A DNA stretch of 64,000 bases from positions 620,001 to 684,000 of the forward strand of contig NZ_JTEO01000002.1 of assembly GCF_024500045.1 (NCBI RefSeq). Reading direction: 5' to 3'. This document shows positions 27,193-35,571 of this stretch, one piece after another (the stretch's first letter is position 1; every line of letters starts with the position of its first letter). The stretch comes from Methanolobus chelungpuianus (GTDB taxonomy: Archaea; Halobacteriota; Methanosarcinia; Methanosarcinales; Methanosarcinaceae). The translations under genes and the position numbers were made by a program. The notes under the pieces are model-generated. The model was not told the DNA's origin. It was given only the letters and a program-made list of their open reading frames with translations, and ran no database searches.

Positions 27193-28176
27193 TCAGGCTT
27201 TTTCCAGAAGGTGTTCTACTGCTATCTCGGGTGGCATCGTGTTTATGTATATCCCTGTGCCCCTTTCAAATCCCGCAGCCACGGATGTGACCGGCTGTAT
27301 CCTCAGATTGAGGTGGTAGTCCCGGTAGTCTTCTGTCTGGAAGAACATGTAATTATATGCAAGTCCGGGGATTGTTGCATCCAGCCTTGAGATGGCAAAT
27401 CTGAGGCAATCCCCCAGAGAAGAGAGCATCTCCCGGGTAAAGCCTGACAGGTGATGCACATGCTTTAACGGGATTACCCAGAGCTCGTAGGGCACCCCCG
27501 AGCAGTAAGGTGCTATCACAATGAAATGCCCGTTGCTGTACACCTGCCTCCTGCCGTTCTTCTCCTTTCCTATCATGTCACAATACGGACACTTCTCAAG
27601 ACTCTTTATCGCATCAAGTTCCCTTTGAACATAGGCAGGCATGACAGGCAGTGCGATGAGTTGTGAATGGGTGTGCTCGATAGAGGCTCCTGCCTTCTTA
27701 CCCCAGTTCTTGAACAGAGACACATACTTAATCCCTTCCTGTGTCCCGTAGTGCATGACCCTGTCCCTGTACACCTGCATCAGTAGCAGCATCCCTTCAT
27801 CGGAGAACAGGTGCAGCCTGCTGTCGTGCGCAGGATGCTCAATGATCACTTCATGAAAACCGTAGCCTTGCAAGGCCTCAAACTCAGGTTTTACCAGTTC
27901 AGGTGCATCGGGAGAGAGCGCAGGATACATATTGGGGATGCACCTGACATCCCATCCAGTGACCCGCTGGTCTCCGGTATCCCTTAACACATGTCCACCC
28001 TTATATACCGCAGTTGCAGGAGGTGTCTTATCTTCCTGTCCCCGGCAGAACACACAGGATGATGAGTTTTTTCCAGCACTGCATGCCTCCGGCGCGGAGG
28101 GCCTTTTAGCCCTGCCGGTAGCGATGATGCAGTGCTCGTCAAGGAAGTAGTGCTTGCGTATCTCGGACATTTTCAC
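27193..28176 (-). CDS. galT: galactose-1-phosphate uridylyltransferase-like nucleotidyltransferase
   Basis: A 327-residue HIT-superfamily enzyme. The catalytic histidine motif is HTHSQLIALPVMP; two zinc-type cysteine pairs are visible, one near the N terminus (SSCVFCRGQ) and CPYCDMIGKEK in the middle. The family exchanges a nucleotide between sugar phosphates, classically UDP-glucose with galactose 1-phosphate. Because it overlaps the glycogen synthase gene by four bases and follows it in the operon, a role in making or breaking the nucleotide-glucose donor for glycogen is an alternative to galactose metabolism. The family call is firm, the substrate is not. Confidence 0.88.
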   Translation of the reverse strand: MKMSEIRKHYFLDEHCIIATGRAKRPSAPEACSAGKNSSSCVFCRGQEDKTPPATAVYKGGHVLRDTGDQRVTGWDVRCIPNMYPALSPDAPELVKPEFEALQGYGFHEVIIEHPAHDSRLHLFSDEGMLLLMQVYRDRVMHYGTQEGIKYVSLFKNWGKKAGASIEHTHSQLIALPVMPAYVQRELDAIKSLEKCPYCDMIGKEKNGRRQVYSNGHFIVIAPYCSGVPYELWVIPLKHVHHLSGFTREMLSSLGDCLRFAISRLDATIPGLAYNYMFFQTEDYRDYHLNLRIQPVTSVAAGFERGTGIYINTMPPEIAVEHLLEKA

Positions 28177-29969
28177 TCCATGCGTGTGCCCGTGAGAAGC
28201 TCAAAATATTCCCTGGTAGGCGCTTTCCAGTTCATGTCCTTTGCAAGCAGGCTCGCCTCCTGACAGAGCAGGTTGTACTTAACCTTGTCATCCGTATAGG
28301 TATCGATGAAATAGTCCATGGCAAGGGCATAGTCCGCTATTGATTCTATATAGGAGAGGTTGATGTTGTCCACCACGATGACACCGCCCATGCCCATCAC
28401 AAGCCTTTTGAGGGTGCTGAGGGCGTCGCTGAACCCACACACCTTGCTGACTATACTGGGGGTCGCCTCTTTCCCGGCCTCCAGTCCGGTGAGCAGGAAC
28501 GGCTCATACCTGGAAGGGAAGACCCCGGCGATACATCCGGACATGAACTCATCCGTTGTCATGTTCAGGCCGCCGTCGTGGTCTGAGAGCCACTGTGGGT
28601 ATAGAACAGCGGCCACATGCCGGCTGCCATCAGGGATCCTGGAGCACTCAAGTCCCCTGGAGTTTATCATCTGCTGAAGTCTCATCTCTTCGCCTATCAG
28701 TATCTCTTCGGGCAGGTAGATGGGGAAGTTCTCTGGTGTGTTTGTCTTTGGCCCGTGGGCTGCAACAATGAAACATATCACCCTGAAATTCTCATCAAGG
28801 TGACCTGCGTCTATCTCTGTCCTGACCATCCTGTCCAGCACCACAAGGGCATCAAGCAGGTCGGGGTATCCTTTGTTCTCTATCTCTATGCGGGATATGG
28901 AAAAGATAGGCACGATCCTGTCCGGGAGGATCACCCTGCTGTTGAATACATTATATATCTTCTCTGACAGGAATTCCTGTATCCTTTTCCGGTTCCTGAC
29001 CTTCTTGGGCCAGTCAACGTCGCTGCTTTCCAGGTCTATACCGTTGCGCACTACAATTGCATCGATGCCATAGAACAGCTTTACCTCCTTGCGCGTGGAA
29101 TCACCCACGGCAGTCACCACATCGGCATACGATGACAGTGACTCCAGTCTTGCGAAGTTGACAGGGACCCCGCTGTCCCAGGAACTGTCCTTGTCCCTTA
29201 TTTTCCGGATGGATCGATGGCCTGCCACCCTGCCTGGAATTGTCGCATGATAAGTTGCAACCGTGTGCACGCTCACACCAAGTCTCTCAAGCCGTGCAGC
29301 TGCATAGAAGGCCCCGAACTCGTGACAGTGAAGGGAGACCTCCACAGAAGGCATCAGGGAAGCCGCAAAATCAGATATGGCCCTGTCGCTGTATACGGGC
29401 GAGGCCGACCTGCCGGCATCCACAAGCAGGCGGACAAGTTCGGATATGGCGTAGGACAGGTTGAGGTAATGAGTGTATTCCATGCCGTTATTCATGGTTT
29501 CGTAGTGGAGCGAGTCCAGTCCGGTGAGCTCATATGCCTCGGCTTTCACTTTGCCTGAAAGGTACATTTTCTGGCCTTTGTATTCAGAACTGATCATATT
29601 GAAGTCGTTCGTTTTGAACATGATGTAAATGACGTCCGCATCATCCACTTTTACGGACCCGGTATGTGCTTCTATACCCATGGAACCAAGCTGCTCCAGG
29701 GCAAAGAGCAGTTCCCCTTCAGGCTCGTATTCGCTGAACCCGCTCATGTCAGTTATCCTGTTCAGTCCCTTGTTCCAGTCTGCTCCTGCGTGCCCGTAAT
29801 AAGGGCCTGCAACAATTATCCGCGTTGTCTTATCATCCCCGCTGACACCGTTGCTTATCATCTGTGCAAGGTTCCTGGCCTCAGCATCAATGACATTCCA
29901 GATACCTCCCATCTTGTTCGATCTTGGCCCTGCTTCCTCGCCTGCTATGACTATGAACCTGCTTTCCAT
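28173..29969 (-). CDS. glycogen synthase, GT3-like
   Basis: A 598-residue glycosyltransferase opening with the donor-side loop EAGPRSNKMGGIWNVIDAEA. Later it has HCHEFGAFYAAARLE, RNGIDLESSDVDWP and the acceptor-side catalytic region FPSRYEPFLLTGLEAGKEAT, in which the two glutamates are expected. The length and the SRYEPF wording are those of the eukaryote-like GT3 glycogen synthases rather than the GT5 bacterial GlgA. It extends alpha-1,4-glucan from a nucleotide-glucose donor. It is the first gene of the eight-gene leftward operon; GTGGGAG lies upstream of its ATG. Confidence 0.87.
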   Translation of the reverse strand: MESRFIVIAGEEAGPRSNKMGGIWNVIDAEARNLAQMISNGVSGDDKTTRIIVAGPYYGHAGADWNKGLNRITDMSGFSEYEPEGELLFALEQLGSMGIEAHTGSVKVDDADVIYIMFKTNDFNMISSEYKGQKMYLSGKVKAEAYELTGLDSLHYETMNNGMEYTHYLNLSYAISELVRLLVDAGRSASPVYSDRAISDFAASLMPSVEVSLHCHEFGAFYAAARLERLGVSVHTVATYHATIPGRVAGHRSIRKIRDKDSSWDSGVPVNFARLESLSSYADVVTAVGDSTRKEVKLFYGIDAIVVRNGIDLESSDVDWPKKVRNRKRIQEFLSEKIYNVFNSRVILPDRIVPIFSISRIEIENKGYPDLLDALVVLDRMVRTEIDAGHLDENFRVICFIVAAHGPKTNTPENFPIYLPEEILIGEEMRLQQMINSRGLECSRIPDGSRHVAAVLYPQWLSDHDGGLNMTTDEFMSGCIAGVFPSRYEPFLLTGLEAGKEATPSIVSKVCGFSDALSTLKRLVMGMGGVIVVDNINLSYIESIADYALAMDYFIDTYTDDKVKYNLLCQEASLLAKDMNWKAPTREYFELLTGTRME

Positions 29970-30103
29970 TATTGATAACTCCCACTCTCATTATATTGAC
30001 ACTTATATATGAGAATATCTCAAAAGTTAGGCAGGGATAGATCCGGAACAGATATACACGGATCAAAAGTACCTGACCCTCAGTACTGCCATGGCGACAG
30101 GGG

Positions 30104-32836
30104 TCACCATCCCAGCACATCACGCACGGATGCTGATCCGTGCCTTATGAGATATTTCCGGAGCTCGTCCGCAGTGAAGAGCAACAGGGCGAAAGGCACA
30201 GCCAGCAGTACATATTCCATTGATATGGGGGCTGTGTTGAATATTGTGTTCGCAAATGGATGCAGGACTATAAAGGCCAGTATCAGTAACTCACTGGCTA
30301 TACCAAGCAGTACCAGCCTGTTACTGAACATCCCTTTAGCGAACACCGATTGCCTGCGGGTCCTCGACGCGAACACATTGGCTATCTGGCAGACGATCAC
30401 GGCAGCAAAGAACGCTGTTATAGCCTGCCTGTACAGGGGATCTGAGAAGGCAAGCTGCTGACCCCAGCTCCATCCACCTCCGTACATGACCGCAAAGTAG
30501 CATGCAAAACCAGCGACTGCTTCTATGGGACCCTTGAGGCCGTAGGATGTGAGCAGCACCTGGGGTGTGAGCAGTTTCTCCTTACTGCTCCGGGGCGGGC
30601 GATCCATGATATCCCCTTCTCCCTTTTCCACGGCAAGTGCAATGGCAGGCAATATGTCCGTGCCAAGATCGATGGCAAGTATGAGCTGGACATTCATGGG
30701 AAGGGGAAGACCTAGCAGCACAAAGGCAATGAAGGGCAGTATTTCAGGCACGTTGCTTGTGAGGATATAGGCTATGAACTTCTTGATGTTATCAAAGACC
30801 GTTCTGCCCTCTTCCACGGCATTGACGATGGTTGCAAAATTGTCATCCAGCAGGACCATGTCTGCTGATTCCCTGGCAACGTCCGTGCCGCTGCCCATGG
30901 CAACGCCCATGTCCGCATTCTTGATCGCAGGCGCATCGTTGACCCCGTCCCCGGTCATTGTGACGATCTCGCCTGCTGCCTGGAAAGCCCTCACGATCTT
31001 GAGCTTCTGGAGAGGGGAAGTACGGGCGAATATTATGCTCCTTGACTTTAGTTTATGGCTGAGCTCCTCCGTTGGCATCAGCTCCAGTTCCGTGCCGGTG
31101 ATCATCACCGGGTCGCCGTCCTCATTGGTGAGCCCCACCAGCGAGGCTATGGATCTTGCTGTCACGGGATGGTCACCTGTGATCATGACAACCTTGATGC
31201 CGGCCCTGTAACACCTGTTAATGGCCTCTCTTGCTTCGGGGCGCGCAGGATCGAGTGCTCCGGAGAACCCCAGGAAGATGAAATGTTCCTTATACTCCTT
31301 TACCTCACCGGCTTTCCTGAAAGCGTATGCCAGCACTCTTTCCCCCCGCTTTGCCATCTTGAGGTACTCCTCTTCAAGCTGCCGCTTCTTAGGACCGGTC
31401 AGCTCACTCTCGTTCCCGTCTGCCATTATGCGGTCGCACATTTCCAGAAGCACTTCCGGAGCGCCCTTAAGGTAGGAGTCCATGTTTCCTTCCGGGGTCT
31501 TGCAAATGACCTGCATCCGCTTTACCCTGGAATCGAAGGGGTACTCAGCCAGCCGGGGGTATCCTTCCTGCATCTTCCTGATATCGCGGAACCTCTCCGC
31601 GTAGACCAGCAGGGAACCTTCTGTTGGATCTCCCCTGTAGCCGGGCGGCTCTTCCGACAGTCTTGCATTATTGCAGACCACGGCAACGCGGAGGAGGATC
31701 TCGGGTGGCTCCTGTCCGCTGGCAGCATCCATATAGCCGGAGCCGGTATATACGGTGTGTACCGCCATCTTGTTCTGCGTAAGGGTGCCTGTCTTATCTG
31801 TGCATATGACCGTGGTGGAGCCAAGTGTCTCTACGGATTCAAGCTGCTTTATGAGTGCATTCCTTTTAGCCATCCTCCTGGATGCCAGGCTCAGTGCAAG
31901 TGTCACTGTAGGCAAAAGGCCTTCAGGAACGTTGGCAACGATGATGCCTATGGCAAAGATGAGGCTGGCAAGGACAGTGTCCTGGATGAAGAAACCGATA
32001 ATGAAAAATGCTATCCCCAGGAAGATGGCGATGGATGATATTATCTTGACAAAATGGTTCAGTTCCCTGCGTATGGGTGTGTCCACGGAGGCAGTTTCCT
32101 CGGTGAGCAGGGACAGTTTCCCGATCTGCGTGTCCGACCCCGTGCTGAAGATGACCGCTTCCCCGTTGCCTGTCTGCACCAGGGTACTGGAGAACACCAT
32201 ATTCCTGCATTCAAGCATGTCCTCGTGGGTGCACTCAAGGGACCTTAACTGCGGCTCGGCTTCTCCTGTTATGGGTGAATTGTCCACTTTCAGGGTGTTC
32301 TGCACTATAAGCCGGCCGTCGGCGGGTATCTTGTCTCCCTCCTCAAGGTAGACTATATCCCCAACGACAAGCTCGGAAGCCGGCAGCTCCACGATCTCCC
32401 CGTCACGCTTCACCCTCGCAGTGGGTGGCATGAGGTTCTGGAAACTCTCCATTATCTTCTGGGCCTGGTATTCCTGGATGAACGTGAAGGTCGCATTGAG
32501 TATGACCACTCCAAGCAGGGCGATGGCGATGAATATATTACCCTGTCCCGGGTCCAGGTACTCCGCAGCGAAGGAAAGCACAGAGCCAAAGAGCAGGAGG
32601 AGGGCGAAAAAGTTCCCGTATTGTTTCAGGTATTTCTTCAGAAGGCTCTCTTTTTTTCTTTTTTCAAGCAGGTTAGGGCCGCAGAGCTCCTTCCGCCGGA
32701 GCGCCTCTTCGCTGGAGAGACCTTCGGCTGTGGTGTTCAGCCTTTGCAGGAATTCATCCAGCCCGATGAGATGCTCATCACCCTGGGAAGTACATTGGAA
32801 ACTATTCTCTTCTGCTGTCCTGTCCCCCATAACCAT
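30104..32836 (-). CDS. P-type cation ATPase, Na,K-ATPase-like (type II)
   Basis: A 910-residue P-type ATPase. Order: N-terminal cation-ATPase domain (LNTTAEGLSSEEALRRKELC), membrane helices 1-2, actuator domain with SPITGEAEP, helix 4 with the ion-site PEGLLPTVTLALSLA, phosphorylation motif CTDKTGTLTQN (D347), and hinge MTGDGVNDAPAIKNADMGVA, then six C-terminal helices. PEGLL followed by QLESVETLGSTTVICTDKTG and DNSPITGEAEPQ is closer to animal Na,K/H,K-ATPases (type IIC) than to Ca pumps (usually PEGLP). The transported ion is inferred, not shown. It is 58 bp from MarC on the same strand. Confidence 0.92.
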   Translation of the reverse strand: MVMGDRTAEENSFQCTSQGDEHLIGLDEFLQRLNTTAEGLSSEEALRRKELCGPNLLEKRKKESLLKKYLKQYGNFFALLLLFGSVLSFAAEYLDPGQGNIFIAIALLGVVILNATFTFIQEYQAQKIMESFQNLMPPTARVKRDGEIVELPASELVVGDIVYLEEGDKIPADGRLIVQNTLKVDNSPITGEAEPQLRSLECTHEDMLECRNMVFSSTLVQTGNGEAVIFSTGSDTQIGKLSLLTEETASVDTPIRRELNHFVKIISSIAIFLGIAFFIIGFFIQDTVLASLIFAIGIIVANVPEGLLPTVTLALSLASRRMAKRNALIKQLESVETLGSTTVICTDKTGTLTQNKMAVHTVYTGSGYMDAASGQEPPEILLRVAVVCNNARLSEEPPGYRGDPTEGSLLVYAERFRDIRKMQEGYPRLAEYPFDSRVKRMQVICKTPEGNMDSYLKGAPEVLLEMCDRIMADGNESELTGPKKRQLEEEYLKMAKRGERVLAYAFRKAGEVKEYKEHFIFLGFSGALDPARPEAREAINRCYRAGIKVVMITGDHPVTARSIASLVGLTNEDGDPVMITGTELELMPTEELSHKLKSRSIIFARTSPLQKLKIVRAFQAAGEIVTMTGDGVNDAPAIKNADMGVAMGSGTDVARESADMVLLDDNFATIVNAVEEGRTVFDNIKKFIAYILTSNVPEILPFIAFVLLGLPLPMNVQLILAIDLGTDILPAIALAVEKGEGDIMDRPPRSSKEKLLTPQVLLTSYGLKGPIEAVAGFACYFAVMYGGGWSWGQQLAFSDPLYRQAITAFFAAVIVCQIANVFASRTRRQSVFAKGMFSNRLVLLGIASELLILAFIVLHPFANTIFNTAPISMEYVLLAVPFALLLFTADELRKYLIRHGSASVRDVLGW

Positions 32837-32894
32837 CAGGAGTTATGTGAGGTTGGCATAAAAGGGTTGTTGATTTAAAATTAAAACACATTTT

Positions 32895-33536
32895 CTAGGT
32901 GAAACTGCTGAATGCCACATAAGTGTTCCATATACCTGTGGCAACAAAGTTCACAGCCAGGGCCGCAAGCAGGAGTCCCATGAGCCTTGTGAAGACCAGC
33001 ATTCCGGTATATCCCACGAACTTGTATATCCTCCTTGAGAACCTGAACAGTATAAGGCTGATCAGGAAGGTAAGCAATATAGCTACAATGACACTGGCGC
33101 TCTGGATAATGGAATCAGCAGTGTTCATCAGCACAATGACAGTGGATATCGTACCCGGGCCGGTGAGAAGGGGCAAAGCTATCGGGAATATCCATACGTC
33201 ACTGCGGTCCATGGAACTGTCTATCTCGCTCTCGGTTATACTTTCCCTGGACACTTTCCCGAGTATCATGTCAAAAGCCACAACAAAGAGCAAAGTGCCA
33301 CCTGCGATCCTGAGGGCGTCTATGGTTATCCCGAAAAAATCCAGGATAAGCCCTCCTGTGAACGCGAAGAACAGGGCTATGATGCAGGCAAGTGTTACTG
33401 ACTTGTTTGCAAGCGTATTCTTATCCTCGAATGTTATATTGTTAGTGAGTGAAACAAAGGTAACGACCCCGCTCAGAGGACTGACTATTGCAAAGAGGGA
33501 AAGAAAGGAACCAAGAAAGAATGCCAGATCCTGCAT
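32895..33536 (-). CDS. MarC family membrane protein
   Basis: A 213-residue integral membrane protein with six hydrophobic segments and the family landmarks FAIVSPLSGVVTFVSLT, RIAGGTLLFVVAFDMILGK and IALPLLTGPGTISTVIVL. MarC-like proteins are UPF0056 membrane proteins with no proven function; an antibiotic-resistance role once proposed is not supported. It lies upstream of the P-type ATPase on the same strand and could be cotranscribed with it. Confidence 0.92.
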   Translation of the reverse strand: MQDLAFFLGSFLSLFAIVSPLSGVVTFVSLTNNITFEDKNTLANKSVTLACIIALFFAFTGGLILDFFGITIDALRIAGGTLLFVVAFDMILGKVSRESITESEIDSSMDRSDVWIFPIALPLLTGPGTISTVIVLMNTADSIIQSASVIVAILLTFLISLILFRFSRRIYKFVGYTGMLVFTRLMGLLLAALAVNFVATGIWNTYVAFSSFT

Positions 33537-33808
33537 GTTGATAACTCCGTCCTGTTTTTAAGATGCTGCTGTTTCTATAAATATCAGTTGTGGTCTTCAT
33601 GGTCAGACTTATTCACGTTTATTCATATTTATTCAAAGGTATTACACTTATTTAAACTATCATTTTTATTTTTAGAATATAAACAATGTCAGCTTAACAT
33701 GTAATGGTATTAAAAAAGCGGATTCCTCATGAATATAATCTTCCATGCAATGTTAAGCAGCCACACCAAATTAAATAAGGTTTAGGTTATATAAAAACAG
33801 GACTTACT

Positions 33809-33889
33809 ATGTGTAGCGGGTCGTGGGGAATGAACTGCAATGGGAGTGGAATGATAGAGAGATGTTGGGGAACATCTCGGATTCGTTAA
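33809..33889 (+). CDS. possible 26-codon Gly/Cys/Trp-rich ORF
   Basis: The ORF begins MCSGSWGMNCNGSGMIERCW and ends in RIR. AGGA lies six bases before the ATG. Upstream are two possible TATA boxes, TTAAATAA near 33771-33779 (compatible with a short leader) and TTATATAA at 33787-33794 (which would start transcription inside the ORF). The 8-bp hairpin 33859-33878 is inside the ORF. It may be a real micro-peptide, or chance in a non-coding RNA. Confidence 0.3.
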   Translation: MCSGSWGMNCNGSGMIERCWGTSRIR

Positions 33890-33930
33890 GGAGAGAGGCG
33901 CCCTAAAGCGTGGTGGTTTCCGGGCGCCTC
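33815..33930 (+). ncRNA. putative structured RNA with two strong hairpins
   Basis: GAGATGTT (33859-33866) and AACATCTC (33871-33878) form an 8-bp stem with a GGGG tetraloop. GAGGCGCCC (33895-33903) and GGGCGCCTC (33922-33930) form a perfect 9-bp stem with an 18-nt loop. TTATATAA at 33787-33794 predicts a start near 33815. The segment is much more G-rich than the surrounding AT-rich spacer, as expected for a stable RNA. It does not resemble SRP RNA, RNase P RNA or tRNA. Confidence 0.42.
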
Positions 33931-34086
33931 ATCTTACCTTGAAGTTCTCATGTTTTACTGCCTAGAGTGGGCATACTCATATAAAAACTGATCTAATTGA
34001 TCTTTTTATTATCCTCATAAGGGATAAATCGTATTGTTGATCCTTTTTTATTGTCCTTGCTGTCACTCCGTTACATAGGAAGGAGT

Positions 34087-35046
34087 TCAGACCTGTAAGC
34101 TGCATTTTCCCGTCGCTTCCAGCGGTTCTACATGGATCGTCGTACCGGAAAGGTAGGTCACATGCCGGGTAAGTGATTCCCTTACCTCTATGGTTATGTC
34201 GTGGCCTTCACTGACAGAGAGCCCGGAGTCTACAATAACTGTGATCTCCGCATGCATCCTGTGTCCTATCCACCTGACCTTCACGTCTGCGATCTCCATA
34301 ACTCCTTCAATATGGCCGATGGCATGTATTATATCATCAACAACTTCAGGGTCTACACTGTCCATAAGCCTGCCAAAGACCAGTTTTCCTGAGTCCCAGA
34401 AGACCTTCAGTATGGCAAGGGTGATAAGAATCGCAACAACAGGGTCTGCCAGGGGATAGCCGAGCCAGACGCCGATAGCTCCCAGCACGACTGCCAGGCT
34501 TGTCAGGCCGTCAGTTCTGGCATGATACCCGTCAGCTATCAATGCTGCGCTGCCGATCTCCCTTCCTGTCCTGATCCTGTACTGCGCTATCATCTCGTTA
34601 CCTGCAAAACCCACTATGCCGGCAATAGCGACAACTTCCACATAGGCTATGGTGGCAGGTTCAAGTATCAGTCTGATGGCGTTATATGCAGCAAACAATG
34701 CGCTTATAAGGATCAGGAATACAATGGCCAGCCCTGCCACATCCTCCGCGCGCCCGTAGCCGTATGTGAATCTTTTGTCAGGCTTCCGGTTCGCAATGGA
34801 GAAGGCTATCCATAAAGGGACAGCAGTAACAGCATCGCTTAAACTGTGGAAAGTGTCTGCAAGCAGAGCCGAACTCCCCGAAATGAGTGCAATTACTACC
34901 TGTACTGATGCGATAGCCGCCAGTCCCAGAAAAGATACTTTGATGGCCTTTTTGCCCTTTTCTGTGCTGAGTATTAAAGGATCGATCGTTCCGTGCTCGG
35001 TACTGTGCGCATAATTCGGCTCATCCGGAAATACTTTACTAACCAT
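34087..35046 (-). CDS. CDF family cation efflux transporter
   Basis: A 319-residue cation diffusion facilitator. There are six transmembrane segments with the metal-site ALLADTFHSLSDAVTAVPLW in helix 2 and ALIADGYHARTDGLTSLAVV in helix 5, then a cytoplasmic C-terminal domain (HRMHAEITVIVDSGLSV). It exports Zn2+, Fe2+, Mn2+ or similar ions in exchange for protons; the ion cannot be told from sequence alone. The ATG at 35046 with AGGAGG four bases upstream is preferred to the ORF start at 35079. A minus-strand TATA box (ATATATAC) is at about 35106-35114. Confidence 0.9.
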   Translation of the reverse strand: MVSKVFPDEPNYAHSTEHGTIDPLILSTEKGKKAIKVSFLGLAAIASVQVVIALISGSSALLADTFHSLSDAVTAVPLWIAFSIANRKPDKRFTYGYGRAEDVAGLAIVFLILISALFAAYNAIRLILEPATIAYVEVVAIAGIVGFAGNEMIAQYRIRTGREIGSAALIADGYHARTDGLTSLAVVLGAIGVWLGYPLADPVVAILITLAILKVFWDSGKLVFGRLMDSVDPEVVDDIIHAIGHIEGVMEIADVKVRWIGHRMHAEITVIVDSGLSVSEGHDITIEVRESLTRHVTYLSGTTIHVEPLEATGKCSLQV

Positions 35047-35256
35047 CTTCCCTCCTTTCCATCTTCCGTCCGATCCCATTCCTTTGATTTAGTAGCGTTA
35101 TGTATATATCTTGTTCCCTTTTTTCCATTATCGGGTCAGGTCAGACCTACCTGTATTTGCTATCTGCCAAATCACGGCAACTGATTGTGCTTACAATGGC
35201 AAATCAGATTTATTTGTTTAATCATTTCACCGATGGGCTCTATTTAAGGGCAAGTT

Positions 35257-35337
35257 TTAAATAGAAGTTGTTATAATAACGGCGTCAACCTGAGTAAAGT
35301 AATACTCGGGTATTAGTGGTATGGGGTCTATTTCCAT
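35257..35337 (-). CDS. possible 26-codon ORF with perfect Shine-Dalgarno
   Basis: The ORF starts MEIDPIPLIPEYYFTQVDAV. The full Shine-Dalgarno AGGAGGT (minus strand, 35345-35351) stands exactly seven bases before the ATG and overlaps the TAG stop of the upstream tiny ORF, the layout of a translationally coupled pair. No family is recognised. Its third positions look like coding sequence, but 26 codons are too few to be sure. Confidence 0.4.
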   Translation of the reverse strand: MEIDPIPLIPEYYFTQVDAVIITTSI

Positions 35338-35349
35338 CTAAACTACCTC

Positions 35350-35475
35350 CTAAATTATACCTCCACTAACCCCTCCACTAAGGGAGAGTTCCGCCGATGC
35401 GGGGCTCTCTTCTCCACACACTTGTTCCATTATCCTTATCGTTATCCTTTGTGTCATTGCTTGTTTCTTGTTCAT
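35350..35475 (-). CDS. possible 41-codon ORF upstream of the tiny coupled ORF
   Basis: The ORF opens MNKKQAMTQRITIRIMEQVC and continues with a Ser/Ala/Gly-rich stretch ending SGGVSGGII. An internal ATG gives a 26-residue version (MEQVCGEESPAS) with AAGGAT just before it. No clear ribosome site precedes the first ATG. Its stop codon lies in the Shine-Dalgarno of the next ORF. It may be a leader or coupled peptide; alternatively the plus-strand inverted repeats are the functional element. Confidence 0.3.
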   Translation of the reverse strand: MNKKQAMTQRITIRIMEQVCGEESPASAELSLSGGVSGGII

Positions 35476-35571
35476 GCATTTGAGTGGTCTTCAGGAAAAG
35501 ACTTTTGTATTTGTTATCAGCTGACAACTGCTTGTCTTTTGTTGGTCAATATGCCGGGTATGTGGTTCATA

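Larger units (their letters stand above)
33537..34086. other. 550-bp intergenic region with structured element
   Basis: No conventional gene. The left part (33537-33780) is AT-rich promoter-side sequence. The middle contains the small ORF and hairpins at 33787-33930 described below. The last 150 bp before the CDF transporter stop are AT-rich with T-runs on both strands. Confidence 0.55.
35047..35571. other. 525-bp intergenic region with tiny ORFs and inverted repeats
   Basis: It holds the CDF promoter at the left. In the middle are two minus-strand tiny ORFs and, on the plus strand, several complementary pairs: CCTGAGT with ACTCGGG (from 35289), TTAGTGG with CCACTAA (from 35313), and GAGAG/CTCTC enclosing CCGC-CGAT-GCGG (35387-35411). 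A plus-strand TTTTAAATA is at 35255-35263. The last 90 bp lead into the MBL gene. Confidence 0.5.

Noticed and set aside
31055-32038. 327-codon open frame on the plus strand
   Set aside because: Antisense to the P-type ATPase gene, inside its conserved domains; codon shadow of a GC-rich gene.
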